DNA of 64,000 nt from the NCBI RefSeq assembly GCF_001908235.1, contig NZ_LGHK01000085.1:1-64000 (forward strand). The letters run 5' to 3'. Under the pieces are notes generated by a model. The model had not been told where the DNA came from and made no database searches. It saw nothing but the letters and a program-made list of their open reading frames with translations. The position numbers and the translations under genes were made by a program. Source of the stretch: Bradyrhizobium sp. NAS96.2. GTDB taxonomy: Bacteria; Pseudomonadota; Alphaproteobacteria; Rhizobiales; Xanthobacteraceae. Every line of letters starts with the position of its first letter. Positions within the stretch are counted from its first letter, which is position 1. This document shows, piece after piece, positions 46,444 through 54,869 of this stretch.

Positions 46444-46887
46444 TTACTTCCCCACCCGCGTCCAGGTCTCGCCGCCGCATAGCGCGCCGACGCAGCCTTC
46501 GACGCGCAGCGTGCTCTCGCCGGTGACCGAGACGCTGCTCGCATAGGTGCCGCCATCGTCGGCATTGTAGATCTGGCCCGACCATTTGCCTGCCGCAACC
46601 GGCTGCATGGCGGAGAACAACGGCAGCCCGATGATCGGCCGGTTGGCCAGCGACGGATTGGGGTTCTTGTTGTCGACCTGGGGCTTGCCGGTCATCGGAT
46701 CGATCGGGTCGCGCAGGCTCACCACCACGCCGCAGATGCCGCCGCTGCATTTGCTGATCTTGACGTGGGCATCGCCGGCCTGGGTCTGCCAGACGCCGAA
46801 AGGCTCAGGCGCGCTCTGTGCACGCGCGGCAGGCACGGCAAGTGCCGCCGCAATGATTGCGATCACGAATCCCAGTCTGCAGGCCAT
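46444..46887 (-). CDS. DUF2147 domain exported protein
   Basis: This 147-aa protein has a Sec signal peptide (CRLGFVIAIIAAALAVPAA, cleavage near ARA-Q), so it is probably periplasmic. The mature part starts PEPFGVWQTQAGDAHVKISKC and has KWSGQIYNADDGGTYASSVSV and LRVEGCVGALCGGETWTRV, matching DUF2147, a small beta-rich lipocalin-like domain. Two cysteine pairs (C47 and C52 region; C133 and C138 region) may form disulfides. No function is established for the domain. It is convergent with the DUF3095 gene. Confidence 0.85.
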   Translation of the reverse strand: MACRLGFVIAIIAAALAVPAARAQSAPEPFGVWQTQAGDAHVKISKCSGGICGVVVSLRDPIDPMTGKPQVDNKNPNPSLANRPIIGLPLFSAMQPVAAGKWSGQIYNADDGGTYASSVSVTGESTLRVEGCVGALCGGETWTRVGK

Positions 46888-47023
46888 GGCTTGTTCCCCA
46901 AAAGGTCGGCCTGCATAACAATTCGAAAGATTTCTGCAATGTCATATTCGCGCGATCAGGCGCGTATGATCCAAAAAATTCTGTAGATTATTTCCGTGGA
47001 CGTCTTGCTCAGGCAAGGCGACG

Positions 47024-48409
47024 CTATCCCCAGCGGGTCAGCCGGATCGAGATGATGGTGGCGAGGCCAAATGCCACCATCGCCGCTCCGACCAGCGCAA
47101 ACAGTGTCCACGCCGGCGCGCTCACGGTGGCGAGCCACCAGCCGCCGATGCCGACCAGCAGCAGGCGGATGGTCCCGGCCAGCACCGGCCCGCCGACCTT
47201 GGCGGCGCCTTGCGACGAAAAGTACAGGCAGACGCCGACGCCGAAGAAGCCGAATCCAGGGCCGGCCAGTGCGAAATAGGACGAAGCCGCGGCTGTTACG
47301 CCGGGATCGCTGGTGAACAGTGCGATCCACAGCGTCGGCTCGACTGCGACCACAAGTCCGACCAGTCCGACCACGAGGCCCGCGACCGTGCCGGCGGTCC
47401 ACGCCACCTTGCGCGCCCGCGTGACAAATCCTGCGCCGATCGCCATGCCGACCATCGGCACCGAGGCGACGCCGACCGCGAAGGCGATCGGGATCAGCAG
47501 GAATTCCAGCCGCGAGCCCATGCCGTATCCGGCCAGCGTCTCGGTGCCGAAGCCGGCCAGGATCTTGGTGAAGATCAGGATGGTCAGCACGCTCTGCAGC
47601 GGCGACAGGCAGGAGATCGCGCCGACCTTGAGAATGTCGAGAAACATCACGCGCTGGAATCTGAAGGCGGCGAAGTCGAGCTTCAGCCGACTGCGGCCGG
47701 AGGCGAGATACCAGGCGAGGAAGATTGCACCGCACGTGAAGGCCGTGAGCTAGCCGGAGGCGACGCCGCGCATGCCTAGGCTTGGCAAGCCGAACAGCCC
47801 GAGCCCCAGCACGCCGCCGACCGCGATCTGGATCATCGAAACCGTGATCAGCGTCATCGAAGGAATCCGCATGTCGCCGGTGCCGCGCACCACGGAGGCG
47901 AGCGTGTTGACCAGCCAGATCGAGATCGCGCCGGAGAACAGCACCTGCGAATAGTGCAAGGACTGTTCGAGCACGCCGCCGCGTCCGCCCAGCAGAGCAT
48001 AGAAGCTGCTGTCGAAGCCCAGCATCATCACAGTGAAGAACAGCCCGAGGCCGACCCCGATGATCGCCGCATGCAGCGCGAGGTCGGCGGCACGCGCTCG
48101 ATCTCCGGCGCCGAGCGCGCGGCTGATCGCCGACGAGACGCCGCCGCCCATCGCGCCCGCCGACATCATCTGGTTCAGCATCGCGAACGGAAACACCAGT
48201 GCGATGCCAGCCAGCGGCTCGGTGCCGAGCCGGCCGATATAAGAGGTCTCGGCAACCGCGACCAGCGTCGAGCCGAACATCGCGATGGTGTTGGGGACCG
48301 CGAGCTTGAGCAGCGTCGGCAGGATCGGTGCCGTCAGCAAATGATCGACCGGCACCGCAGGCGCGGCCGCGGCGGGGCTGACGTCGTCGATCGAGGCTTC
48401 AATGGTCAT
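47024..48409 (-). pseudogene. MATE family efflux transporter interrupted by an in-frame amber codon
   Basis: Read through, this is a 461-codon MATE (NorM-like) multidrug/Na+ or H+ antiporter with twelve hydrophobic segments. The N-terminal half (219 aa) starts MTIEASIDDVSPAAAA and includes LAVPNTIAMFGSTLVAVAET. A TAG at 47,750-47,752 (codon 220) follows GMRGVASG. The same frame then continues LTAFTCGAIFLAWYLASG into a normal C-terminal half (GAISCLSPLQSVLTILIF ...) ending at 47,024. There is no frameshift or deletion, so one base change (for instance from TGG, TAC or CAG) is enough to explain it. A GTG at 47,650 could restart the second half. It could also be a sequencing error. As written, the gene is probably non-functional. 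Confidence 0.88.
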
Positions 48410-48422
48410 GCGCTTGCTTCGC

Positions 48423-48543
48423 CTCTCCCGCTTGCGGGGGAGGCCGACGCGCGCGCAGCGCGTGGCGGGTGGGGGCTCTCTCCACGGAATAACTCGTGGA
48501 TAGAGCCCCCACCCCAACACACCCCCGCAAGCGGGAGAGGGGG
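48423..48543. repeat. Palindromic repeat, CTCTCCCGCTTGCGGGGG family
   Basis: The outer arms CCTCTCCCGCTTGCGGGGG and CCCCCGCAAGCGGGAGAGG flank an inner GGTGGGGGCTCT / AGAGCCCCCACC pair. It is the same family that hosts the MITE at 31,621-32,000, here uninterrupted. It lies just upstream of the MATE gene start. Confidence 0.85.
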
Positions 48544-48657
48544 CCTGCTGCCGATGTGGCCACGACGGGACATCAACTGATCATCTCGGAATCAATAAAT
48601 GATGATCGACATGCTAAAGTGCGTGGCTTATTCAGGCCACCCGCACCTGCGCAGGGG

Positions 48658-49188
48658 TCACCACGGCAGGCCGCATAGGTCGATCTTGCCCTGGCGCGGC
48701 GCGCGCACGATGTCGTTGACGAATGGCGCCATCGCCTCGAAGCGGATCTTCCCCGCGGGCTGTTCACACGTAACTTCGCCGGTGAAGGGATGCCAGCCGC
48801 GTGCCTGGTAGAACGCGAAATTGTGCGGCTCGCAGAATAAGATTGCAAATTTCACCGCATCGTTGGCACGAATGGTGTGCACGGCGGCGTCGAGCGCGAG
48901 TGACGCGTAGCCGCGCCCCCGGCAGTCCTCGCGGGTCGAGACCCCGCCGATGCCGCCGACATGCACCTTGTGGCCATTCCAGGTGATTGTCCGGAAATAG
49001 ATACCGACATGGCAGGCCAGCCCGCCGTCATCGGGCGCGTCGAGCAGCACGCGCAAATCCGCGTGAGCCCATTTGATGTCGGCCCACGGTTTGTTCTGCA
49101 TGACCTCCGGGCTCCAGACCATTCGGAGCAGGGGCTCGGCGCGCGGCCATGACGCATCTCCGTTGAGAATGTCGATTTCGATGCTCAT
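48658..49188 (-). CDS. GNAT family N-acetyltransferase
   Basis: The 176-aa protein starts at the ATG at 49,188 (MSIEIDILNGDASWPRAEPL). The acetyl-CoA-binding motif A is visible as GGIGGVSTREDCRGRGYASLAL (core V-S-x-x-x-D-x-R-G-R-G, about residues 75-96). Next come ILFCEPHNFAFYQARGWHPF and a C-terminal strand. The layout resembles Eis/AAC(2')-like stand-alone GNATs, but the acceptor is unknown. An in-frame upstream extension of 23 codons runs through the 12-bp tandem repeats at 49,200-49,235 and would add a Lys-Pro-Arg-rich tail. I regard it as non-coding because it lacks family similarity. Confidence 0.85.
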   Translation of the reverse strand: MSIEIDILNGDASWPRAEPLLRMVWSPEVMQNKPWADIKWAHADLRVLLDAPDDGGLACHVGIYFRTITWNGHKVHVGGIGGVSTREDCRGRGYASLALDAAVHTIRANDAVKFAILFCEPHNFAFYQARGWHPFTGEVTCEQPAGKIRFEAMAPFVNDIVRAPRQGKIDLCGLPW

Positions 49189-49199
49189 CGTCTGGGTCC

Positions 49200-49235
49200 T
49201 TGGTCTTGGCTTTGGTCTTGGCTTTGGACTTGGCT
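49200..49235. repeat. Three tandem 12-bp repeats
   Basis: TTGGTCTTGGCT occurs twice and TTGGACTTGGCT once, end to end, immediately upstream of the GNAT start. The unit length is a multiple of three, so it stays in frame with the possible GNAT extension. Confidence 0.9.
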
Positions 49236-49290
49236 TTCGGCTGTGCCGATCTGTCATAGCCGATCAGAAAATGCGGTGTTTCTCCGCCGT

Positions 49291-49316
49291 GGAACCTTCT
49301 ATAAGGGGGACCCGTT
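49291..49316 (+). promoter_or_regulatory. Candidate EcfG (general stress) promoter of sodB
   Basis: GGAAC (49,291-49,295), a 17-bp spacer and CGTT (49,313-49,316) match the alphaproteobacterial EcfG consensus GGAAC-N16/17-CGTT exactly. It lies 37 bp before the sodB ATG. Confidence 0.6.
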
Positions 49317-49352
49317 AAGTGTAGTCTCCCACCCTCTGTTGGACATTACCCC

Positions 49353-49952
49353 ATGACCTTCACGCTACCCGATCTGCCCTACGCCCACGACGCCCTTGCG
49401 CCCTATATGTCCAAGGAAACGCTGGAGTTTCACCACGACAAGCATCACCAAGCCTACGTCACCAACGGCAACAACGCGATCAAGGGGACCGAATTCGAAG
49501 GCAAGTCCCTCGAGGAGATCGTGAAGGGTTCGTTCGGCAAGAACGCGGCCGTCTTCAACAATGCCGGTCAGCACTACAACCACATCCACTTCTGGAAGTG
49601 GATGAAGCCGAACGGCGGCGGCAGCAAGCTGCCCGGCCGGCTCGAGAAGAAGATCAACGAAGACCTCGGTGGCTTCGAGAAGTTCAAGACCGACTTCGCG
49701 GCCGCCGGCGCCGGCCAGTTCGGCTCCGGTTGGGCCTGGCTGCAGGTCAAGGGCGGCAAGCTCGAGGTCGCCAAGACCCCGAACGGCGAGAACCCGCTGG
49801 TCCACGGCGCAGTGCCGATCCTCGGCGTCGACGTCTGGGAGCATTCCTACTACATCGACTACCGCAACCGCCGTCCGGACTATCTGAAGGCGTTCGTCGA
49901 AAATCTCGTCAATTGGGACTACGTCGACGAGCTGTTCGGCAAGGCCGGCTAA
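49353..49952 (+). CDS. sodB: Superoxide dismutase (Fe/Mn type)
   Basis: This 199-aa enzyme converts superoxide to oxygen and hydrogen peroxide. The metal ligands are visible as H27 (LEFHHDKHH), H77 (HYNHIHFWKWM), D160 and H164 (GVDVWEHSYYIDY). The length and the GAGQFGSGWAWL segment agree with the Fe/Mn family; the residues do not let me decide firmly between Fe and Mn. No signal peptide is present, so it is cytoplasmic. The EcfG-type promoter directly upstream suggests general-stress induction. Confidence 0.96.
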   Translation: MTFTLPDLPYAHDALAPYMSKETLEFHHDKHHQAYVTNGNNAIKGTEFEGKSLEEIVKGSFGKNAAVFNNAGQHYNHIHFWKWMKPNGGGSKLPGRLEKKINEDLGGFEKFKTDFAAAGAGQFGSGWAWLQVKGGKLEVAKTPNGENPLVHGAVPILGVDVWEHSYYIDYRNRRPDYLKAFVENLVNWDYVDELFGKAG

Positions 49953-49982
49953 GCGTTCTGATCGCACTTTCACGAACGGTCC

Positions 49983-50148
49983 TTCACCCACCCCTGGAGG
50001 GGGAGGTGAAGCGAATGAAATGAGCGGCGGGGTGGGGTGACGGTCTATCCGGGCGCGATACTGTCCGTGCCCGGGAGATCACCCCACCCCGTTTCGCATT
50101 CCGCTTCGCTTCATGCGAACCGACCCTCCCCTTCCAGGGGAGGGTGAA
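49983..50148. repeat. Palindromic repeat, CACCCCTGGAGGGGGAGG family
   Basis: The left arm TTCACCCACCCCTGGAGGGG and the right arm CCCTCCCCTTCCAGGGGAGG, with an inner GGGGTGGGGTGA / TCACCCCACCCC pair, form a long cruciform-capable element between sodB and crcB. It occupies the place where a crcB leader would be. Confidence 0.8.
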
Positions 50149-50193
50149 TTTTGAGCAAGGCTGCTCAAGCTTCTTCACACACCAGCGGGGGCA

Positions 50194-50583
50194 TTGGTGG
50201 GTAACGCGGCAAGCTATCTTCTGGTGTTCTTCGGCGGCGGTCTTGGCGCGATGCTGCGGCACCTGATCAACGTCACCTGCGCGCGCTGCATCGGCACCGC
50301 ATTTCCTTACGGCACTTTCATCATCAACATCACGGGCTCGACCGTGATGGGCCTGATCGCCGGCTATCTCGCCTTCAAGGGCGAGGCCTCGCAGCCCTGG
50401 CGGCTGTTCCTGATGACCGGCATCCTCGGCGGCTACACCACCTTCTCCGCGTTCTCGCTCGACGCCGCGCTGCTCTATGAGCGCGGCGAACTCGGGCTTG
50501 CAGTGCTGTATGTCGCGGGCTCTGTGGCGTTGTCGATCATGGGGCTGTTCGCCGGATTGGCGATCGTGCGGCATTTGACCTGA
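50194..50583 (+). CDS. crcB: Fluoride exporter CrcB/FluC
   Basis: This 129-aa membrane protein of four hydrophobic helices forms dual-topology dimers that export fluoride. Family motifs are FFGGGLGAMLRHLIN, PYGTFIINITGSTVMGLIAG (with the conserved Asn and Gly-Ser) and GILGGYTTFSAFSLD (the Na+/F- site TTFS). The start is a TTG at 50,194 or the next-codon GTG at 50,197; a G-run (GCGGGGG) precedes both. No fluoride riboswitch is recognisable upstream, where a palindromic repeat lies. Confidence 0.94.
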   Translation: MVGNAASYLLVFFGGGLGAMLRHLINVTCARCIGTAFPYGTFIINITGSTVMGLIAGYLAFKGEASQPWRLFLMTGILGGYTTFSAFSLDAALLYERGELGLAVLYVAGSVALSIMGLFAGLAIVRHLT

Positions 50584-51183
50584 GCCGACGTTAGCGGCGA
50601 TCACTCTCCGTCGTCATTCCGGGGCTCGCGAAGCGAGAGCCCGCAATCCATCAGGCGGCGCATCGGATGGATGAATGGATTCCGGGACACCGGTGGTGTG
50701 GCAGCGGGATCGCGACCATCCACCACCGTCGTCCTGACGAAGGCCAGGACCCATTACCCCAAATCTCAATTGATGCGCGACGCCGAGGCCACGATCCGGT
50801 TCGTTACCGAAAGCGGTGGTTATGGGTCCTGGCCTTCGCCAGGACGATGGGGGAGGAGCCCACAACCCCTCCACCCGGCGGCAATCCGTTCATCCCGGGA
50901 ACCCGCCAACCGGCTCGGCCGGCGGCATTTCCCGCCTCCAAATTTCCCTTTGGTAACCTCGCCTTAACCATGATTAGCGTTTGGTTAGGGTCGGAATGCC
51001 GCGTGAAAAGCCCTCGTTTTGACATGTTGGCAGGGGAAGCAGGGCCCGGCTTTGGACGGGCCCCCCATGCGACAGATGTAAGAGGCTCTCGCGCAGTTTT
51101 GCCGCGCCGGGCACGCGGCCGTGGAAGGGGTGCCGATTGGCGGCCCGCCGAATTGGGACACTTGCGTTGAGAGGATATTGCCG
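50584..51183. other. Intergenic: two palindromic repeats, then the tolQ leader
   Basis: No gene is seen. A repeat with GGGGCTCGCGAAGCGAGAGCCC sits at about 50,620-50,690. A second has arms CCACCGTCGTCCTGACGAAGG and CCTTCGCCAGGACGATGG at about 50,720-50,852. From about 50,940 the sequence becomes less GC-rich and probably holds the tolQ promoter. A GGGCCCG / CGGGCCC hairpin (51,042-51,063) lies in the leader without a T-tract. Confidence 0.6.
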
Positions 51184-51897
51184 ATGAATCCCGCCGATGT
51201 GGCTCAGTCGACTCTGCCACTGGCATCGAGCGATGTATCGCTGATCGCATTGTTTTGGCAGGCTCATTGGGTCGTCAAATGCGTGATGCTGGGACTTCTG
51301 TCCTGCTCGGTGTGGGTCTGGGCGATCGCAATCGACAAGATCCTGCTCTACGCCCGTACCAAGCGGGCAATGGACAAGTTCGAGCAGGCTTTCTGGTCCG
51401 GCCAGTCGATTGAGGAACTCTACCGGGCGCTCTCTGCCAAGCCGACACAGTCGATGGCGGCCTGTTTCGTGGCCGCAATGCGGGAGTGGAAGCGCTCCTT
51501 CGAGAGCCAGTCGCGGTCGTTTGCCGGCCTGCAGGCCAGAATCGAGAAGGTCATGAACGTCTCGATCGCCCGCGAGGTGGAGCGGCTGGAACGCCGCCTC
51601 CTGGTGCTCGCCACCGTGGGCTCCGCGGGCCCGTTTGTCGGCCTGTTCGGCACCGTCTGGGGCATCATGTCGAGCTTCCAGTCGATCGCGGCCTCGAAAA
51701 ACACCTCTTTGGCGGTGGTGGCGCCCGGTATCGCGGAAGCGCTGTTTGCGACCGCAATCGGCCTGATTGCCGCAATTCCGGCGACTATTTTCTACAATAA
51801 GTTCACCTCGGAGGTGAACCGGCAGGCCGCGCGCTTGGAGGGGTTCGCCGACGAGTTCTCCGCCATCCTGTCGCGTCAGATCGACGAGCGGGGCTAG
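51184..51897 (+). CDS. tolQ: Tol-Pal system protein TolQ
   Basis: This 237-aa inner-membrane protein of the TolQ/ExbB family starts at the ATG at 51,184 behind GAGAGGA. It has three membrane segments: VVKCVMLGLLSCSVWVWAIA (about residues 29-48), VGSAGPFVGLFGTVWGIMSS and IAEALFATAIGLIAAIPAT. With TolR it forms the proton channel that energises the Tol-Pal complex for outer-membrane constriction and integrity. It heads the cluster tolQRAB. The stop codon directly abuts a palindromic repeat. Confidence 0.96.
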   Translation: MNPADVAQSTLPLASSDVSLIALFWQAHWVVKCVMLGLLSCSVWVWAIAIDKILLYARTKRAMDKFEQAFWSGQSIEELYRALSAKPTQSMAACFVAAMREWKRSFESQSRSFAGLQARIEKVMNVSIAREVERLERRLLVLATVGSAGPFVGLFGTVWGIMSSFQSIAASKNTSLAVVAPGIAEALFATAIGLIAAIPATIFYNKFTSEVNRQAARLEGFADEFSAILSRQIDERG

Positions 51898-51944
51898 AGC
51901 ATGATCCGGAAAAGTGGGTACCGGTTTTCCGAAAAGATCATGCT
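51898..51944. repeat. Palindromic repeat between tolQ and tolR
   Basis: The ends AGCATGATC and GATCATGCT and the inner GGAAAAGTGGGTACCGGTTTTCC make a 47-bp imperfect palindrome. It is a type that recurs throughout Bradyrhizobium-group genomes (general knowledge). It begins at the base after the tolQ stop codon, inside the tol operon. Confidence 0.9.
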
Positions 51945-51986
51945 CAAACAAAGAGATGTGATGGTCACTCTTGTGAGCGCACGATC

Positions 51987-52454
51987 ATGGCGATGAGCAT
52001 GGCAGGGTCCGGCGGTGGTGGCAGACGCCGCCGCGGGCGCAAGCCGGTCATGGCCGAGATCAACGTCACGCCGATGGTCGACGTGATGCTGGTGCTGCTC
52101 ATCATCTTCATGGTGGCGGCGCCGCTGATGACGTCGAACATCGATATCGATCTGCCGGTCGCGAGCGGTGGCAAGTCGATCTCGTCGAACCAGCCGCCGC
52201 TGACGTTGTCGGTCAAGCGCACCGGTGGTGGCTGCAACTCGAATGTCGAGCTCTACCTCGGCGACGCGCCGATCACGGCCGCCGATTTTCCGGCCAAGAT
52301 CAAGGCGATCGGAGACGCCCGGTCGGAAGCCGAAAAAGTGGTCTATCTGCGTGGCGACAAGGACGTCTGTTACACGGATATGATGAAATTGCTCGGGGAA
52401 GTCCGGGCCGCGGGATTCAAGGCGAATATCGTCATCATCCCGGAAGGCGGATAA
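51987..52454 (+). CDS. tolR: Tol-Pal system protein TolR
   Basis: This is a 155-aa ExbD/TolR protein. A Gly/Arg-rich cytoplasmic start is followed by AEINVTPMVDVMLVLLIIFM, the single membrane helix with its essential proton-binding Asp, and then a periplasmic domain with VVYLRGDKDVCYTDMMKLL. Together with TolQ it harvests proton motive force. The last residues (NIVIIPEGG) are typical. Two periplasmic cysteines (in GGGCNSN and KDVCYTD) may pair, which is unusual for TolR. Confidence 0.96.
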   Translation: MAMSMAGSGGGGRRRRGRKPVMAEINVTPMVDVMLVLLIIFMVAAPLMTSNIDIDLPVASGGKSISSNQPPLTLSVKRTGGGCNSNVELYLGDAPITAADFPAKIKAIGDARSEAEKVVYLRGDKDVCYTDMMKLLGEVRAAGFKANIVIIPEGG

Positions 52455-52484
52455 CCACCATGCCAAGGCACGGGGAAGCCTGAT

Positions 52485-53429
52485 TTGAAGGTCAAGGTCG
52501 ACAAGACTCTGGCGGCATCGATTGTCCTGCACGTCCTCGTGATCGGGTGGGGCCTCGTGTCGTTTTCGACCAGGGCATACGTGATGCCTGAAGAGGATAC
52601 TGTTGCCGTCGACGTAATCTCGCCCGACCAGCTCTCTCATGTCATGGCGGGCCTGAAGGACGGCAAGAAGGAAAATCCCAAGCCGCTGGTCGAGAAGGTC
52701 GCCGAGGCCAAGCCGATGGACGATGCCGTCGGCAAGATCGATGACAAGAAGCCGCCTGTCGTGACCGATACCGCGCCGGCGCCGACGCCGAAGGTGGAGA
52801 AGCCGGAAGACAAGAAGCCGGATCCGCCGAAGAAGGTCGAGAACAAGCCGGAGAATAAGCCAAAGGAAGAGCCGAAGCCGATCGAGAAGAAGCCCGATCC
52901 GGTGAAGCCCGACCCGATCGCGGAAGCGATCAAGAAGGAAGAGAAGAAGCCGCCGCCGAAGCCTGTCGCACAGGCCGCCAAGCCGCCGCCGGAGCAGAAG
53001 CCGAAGGATCGCGTGTTCGACCAGAGCAAGATCGCAGCGCTGCTCGACAAACGCGATCCGACGCGTGCCTCGGCGACCGGCGACACGCTCAACGCCAATG
53101 CTTCGCTCGGCACGGCAAAGGGCAAGGCCGCCGATAACTCCGCGACCTGGGGCGCGATGTTCAAGCAGCAGGTCGAGCGTTGCTGGAAGAAGCCCTATGG
53201 CGGCATCGAGGCACAGCAGACCGAGGCCGTTTTCGAGATCAAGCTGAACCGTGAGGGCAAGCTCGAAGCGCCGCCGGTGCCGGAAGGTACGCCGGGAACG
53301 CCCTATTTGCGCGTCTATCAGGAGAGCGCGCTGCGGGCGATCATCGAATGCCAGCCGTATAAACTGCCGGCCGCCTTCTTCGAGGAATGGAAGTATTTCG
53401 CGCCGGTGTTCACGGAACGGAAGACCTGA
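52485..53429 (+). CDS. tolA: Tol-Pal system protein TolA
   Basis: The 314-aa product starts at a TTG behind GGGGAAG; the nearby ATG at 52,460 runs into a stop. It has an N-terminal membrane anchor (LAASIVLHVLVIGWGLVSF), a long Lys/Pro/Glu-rich periplasmic spacer (about residues 60-180, with PEDKKPDPPKK and PEQKPKDRV), and a C-terminal domain (WGAMFKQQVERCWKKPYGG onward) of the TolA/TonB C-terminal type. It links TolQR to Pal/TolB across the periplasm. Low-complexity Lys-Pro spacers are normal for alphaproteobacterial TolA. Confidence 0.94.
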   Translation: MKVKVDKTLAASIVLHVLVIGWGLVSFSTRAYVMPEEDTVAVDVISPDQLSHVMAGLKDGKKENPKPLVEKVAEAKPMDDAVGKIDDKKPPVVTDTAPAPTPKVEKPEDKKPDPPKKVENKPENKPKEEPKPIEKKPDPVKPDPIAEAIKKEEKKPPPKPVAQAAKPPPEQKPKDRVFDQSKIAALLDKRDPTRASATGDTLNANASLGTAKGKAADNSATWGAMFKQQVERCWKKPYGGIEAQQTEAVFEIKLNREGKLEAPPVPEGTPGTPYLRVYQESALRAIIECQPYKLPAAFFEEWKYFAPVFTERKT

Positions 53430-53473
53430 GGACAATCGCGTCGCCTGGCCAACGGCAAGCAAAGTTACCGACA

Positions 53474-54835
53474 ATGACCAACACGAATGATTTGCGGACC
53501 ATGAAATTTCGCCTCGACCGTCGACAGATGATCTCCGGAATTGCGGCCCTCGGCGCGCTTGCCGGAACCCGGAGCGCTTTCGGGCAGGCTGGCCCGAAAC
53601 GAATTCCGATTCCGGAAGGCGAGTTCGCGCCGGTGCCGATTGCGATCCCGAATTTTGCGGCGGGTACGCCCGGCGACGCCGAGGTCGGCGTCGGCGTCAC
53701 GCAGGTGATCACCAACAACCTGAAGCGCAGCGGCTTGTTCGCGCCGATCGATCAGGCCGCCTATCTCGAGAAATCGATCAACATCGACGCGGCGCCGAAC
53801 TTCAACAACTGGAAGAGCATCAACGCGCAGGCGCTGGTGACCGGCCGCATGACGCGCCAGGGCAACGGGCGCGTGAAAGCGGAGTTCCGGCTCTGGGACG
53901 TCAACACCGGCCAGCAACTCGCCGGTCAGCAGTACGACACGTCGGCGGAATACTGGCGGCGTATCGCCCACATCATCTCCGACCAGATCTACGAACGCAT
54001 GACCGGCGAGAAGGGCTATTTCGATACTCGTATCGTGTTCGTCGACGAGAGCGGCTCGGCGGATCGCCGCGTCAAGCGGCTCGCGCTGATGGACCAGGAC
54101 GGCGCCAATGTGCGCTATCTGACCCGCGGCTCGGATCTCGTGCTGACGCCGCGCTTCTCGCCGTCGACCCAGGAAATCACCTACATGGAATTCGGGCAGG
54201 GCGACCCGCGCGTCTATCTGCTCAACATCGAGACCGGCCAGCGCGAGATCGTCGGCAACTTCCCCGGCATGTCGTTCTCGCCGCGCTTCTCCCCCGACGG
54301 CCAGCGCGTCATCATGAGCCTGCAGCAGGGCGGCAACTCCAACCTGTTCGTGATGGATCTGCGTTCGAAGTCGATGACGCGGCTGACCGACACGCCGGCG
54401 ATCGACACCTCGCCATCCTACGCGCCCGATGGCACGCGGCTCTGCTTCGAATCCGATCGCGGCGGCAAGCCGCAGATCTATGTGATGCCGGCAACCGGCG
54501 GCGCCGCGCAGCGCATCTCGTTTGGCGACGGCACCTATTCGACGCCGGTGTGGTCGCCGCGCGGCGATTACATCGCGTTCACCAAGCAGGGCGGCGGGCA
54601 GTTCGCGATCGGCATCATGAAACCGGATGGCTCCGGCGAGCGCATCCTGACCTCGGGCTTCCACAATGAGGGTCCGACGTTTGCGCCGAACGGGCGCGTC
54701 GTGATGTTCTTCCGCGATCCCGGCGGCAACAGCGGACCGTCGCTGTTCACCATCGACGTCTCCGGGCGCAACGAGCTGCGGGTCCCGACCCCCGGTTTTG
54801 CCTCCGATCCGGCCTGGTCGCCGCTGTTGTCCTGA
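53474..54835 (+). CDS. tolB: Tol-Pal system protein TolB
   Basis: This is a 453-aa periplasmic protein. Its export signal contains a twin arginine (RLDRRQMISGIAALGALAGT, then RSAFGQA), which resembles a Tat signal as much as a Sec one. An N-terminal domain (about 45-170) is followed by a six-bladed beta-propeller built from WD40-like/TolB repeats (LTPRFSPSTQEITYMEF, FSPRFSPDGQRVIMS, TSPSYAPDGTRLCFESDRGG, STPVWSPRGDYIAFT, EGPTFAPNGRVVMFF). It binds Pal and TolA. The start could be the ATG at 53,474 or the one at 53,501, which keeps the signal intact. Confidence 0.95.
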   Translation: MTNTNDLRTMKFRLDRRQMISGIAALGALAGTRSAFGQAGPKRIPIPEGEFAPVPIAIPNFAAGTPGDAEVGVGVTQVITNNLKRSGLFAPIDQAAYLEKSINIDAAPNFNNWKSINAQALVTGRMTRQGNGRVKAEFRLWDVNTGQQLAGQQYDTSAEYWRRIAHIISDQIYERMTGEKGYFDTRIVFVDESGSADRRVKRLALMDQDGANVRYLTRGSDLVLTPRFSPSTQEITYMEFGQGDPRVYLLNIETGQREIVGNFPGMSFSPRFSPDGQRVIMSLQQGGNSNLFVMDLRSKSMTRLTDTPAIDTSPSYAPDGTRLCFESDRGGKPQIYVMPATGGAAQRISFGDGTYSTPVWSPRGDYIAFTKQGGGQFAIGIMKPDGSGERILTSGFHNEGPTFAPNGRVVMFFRDPGGNSGPSLFTIDVSGRNELRVPTPGFASDPAWSPLLS

Positions 54836-54849
54836 GCTCGCGCAAGGCT

Positions 54850-54869
54850 GCTCCGGGGAACCCCGGAGC
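54850..54869. other. Perfect hairpin after tolB
   Basis: GCTCCGGGG-AA-CCCCGGAGC forms a perfect 9-bp stem 14 bp past the tolB stop, with no T-tract immediately after. It may stabilise or partly terminate the tolQRAB mRNA before the GGDEF-EAL gene. Confidence 0.5.

Noticed and set aside
49953..50193. Fluoride riboswitch upstream of crcB
   Set aside because: No recognisable crcB-motif aptamer; the interval is a palindromic repeat.
50667..51170. Plus-strand frames of 98-167 codons before tolQ
   Set aside because: They run through palindromic repeats and change composition; tolQ has a clear ATG at 51,184 with a ribosome site.
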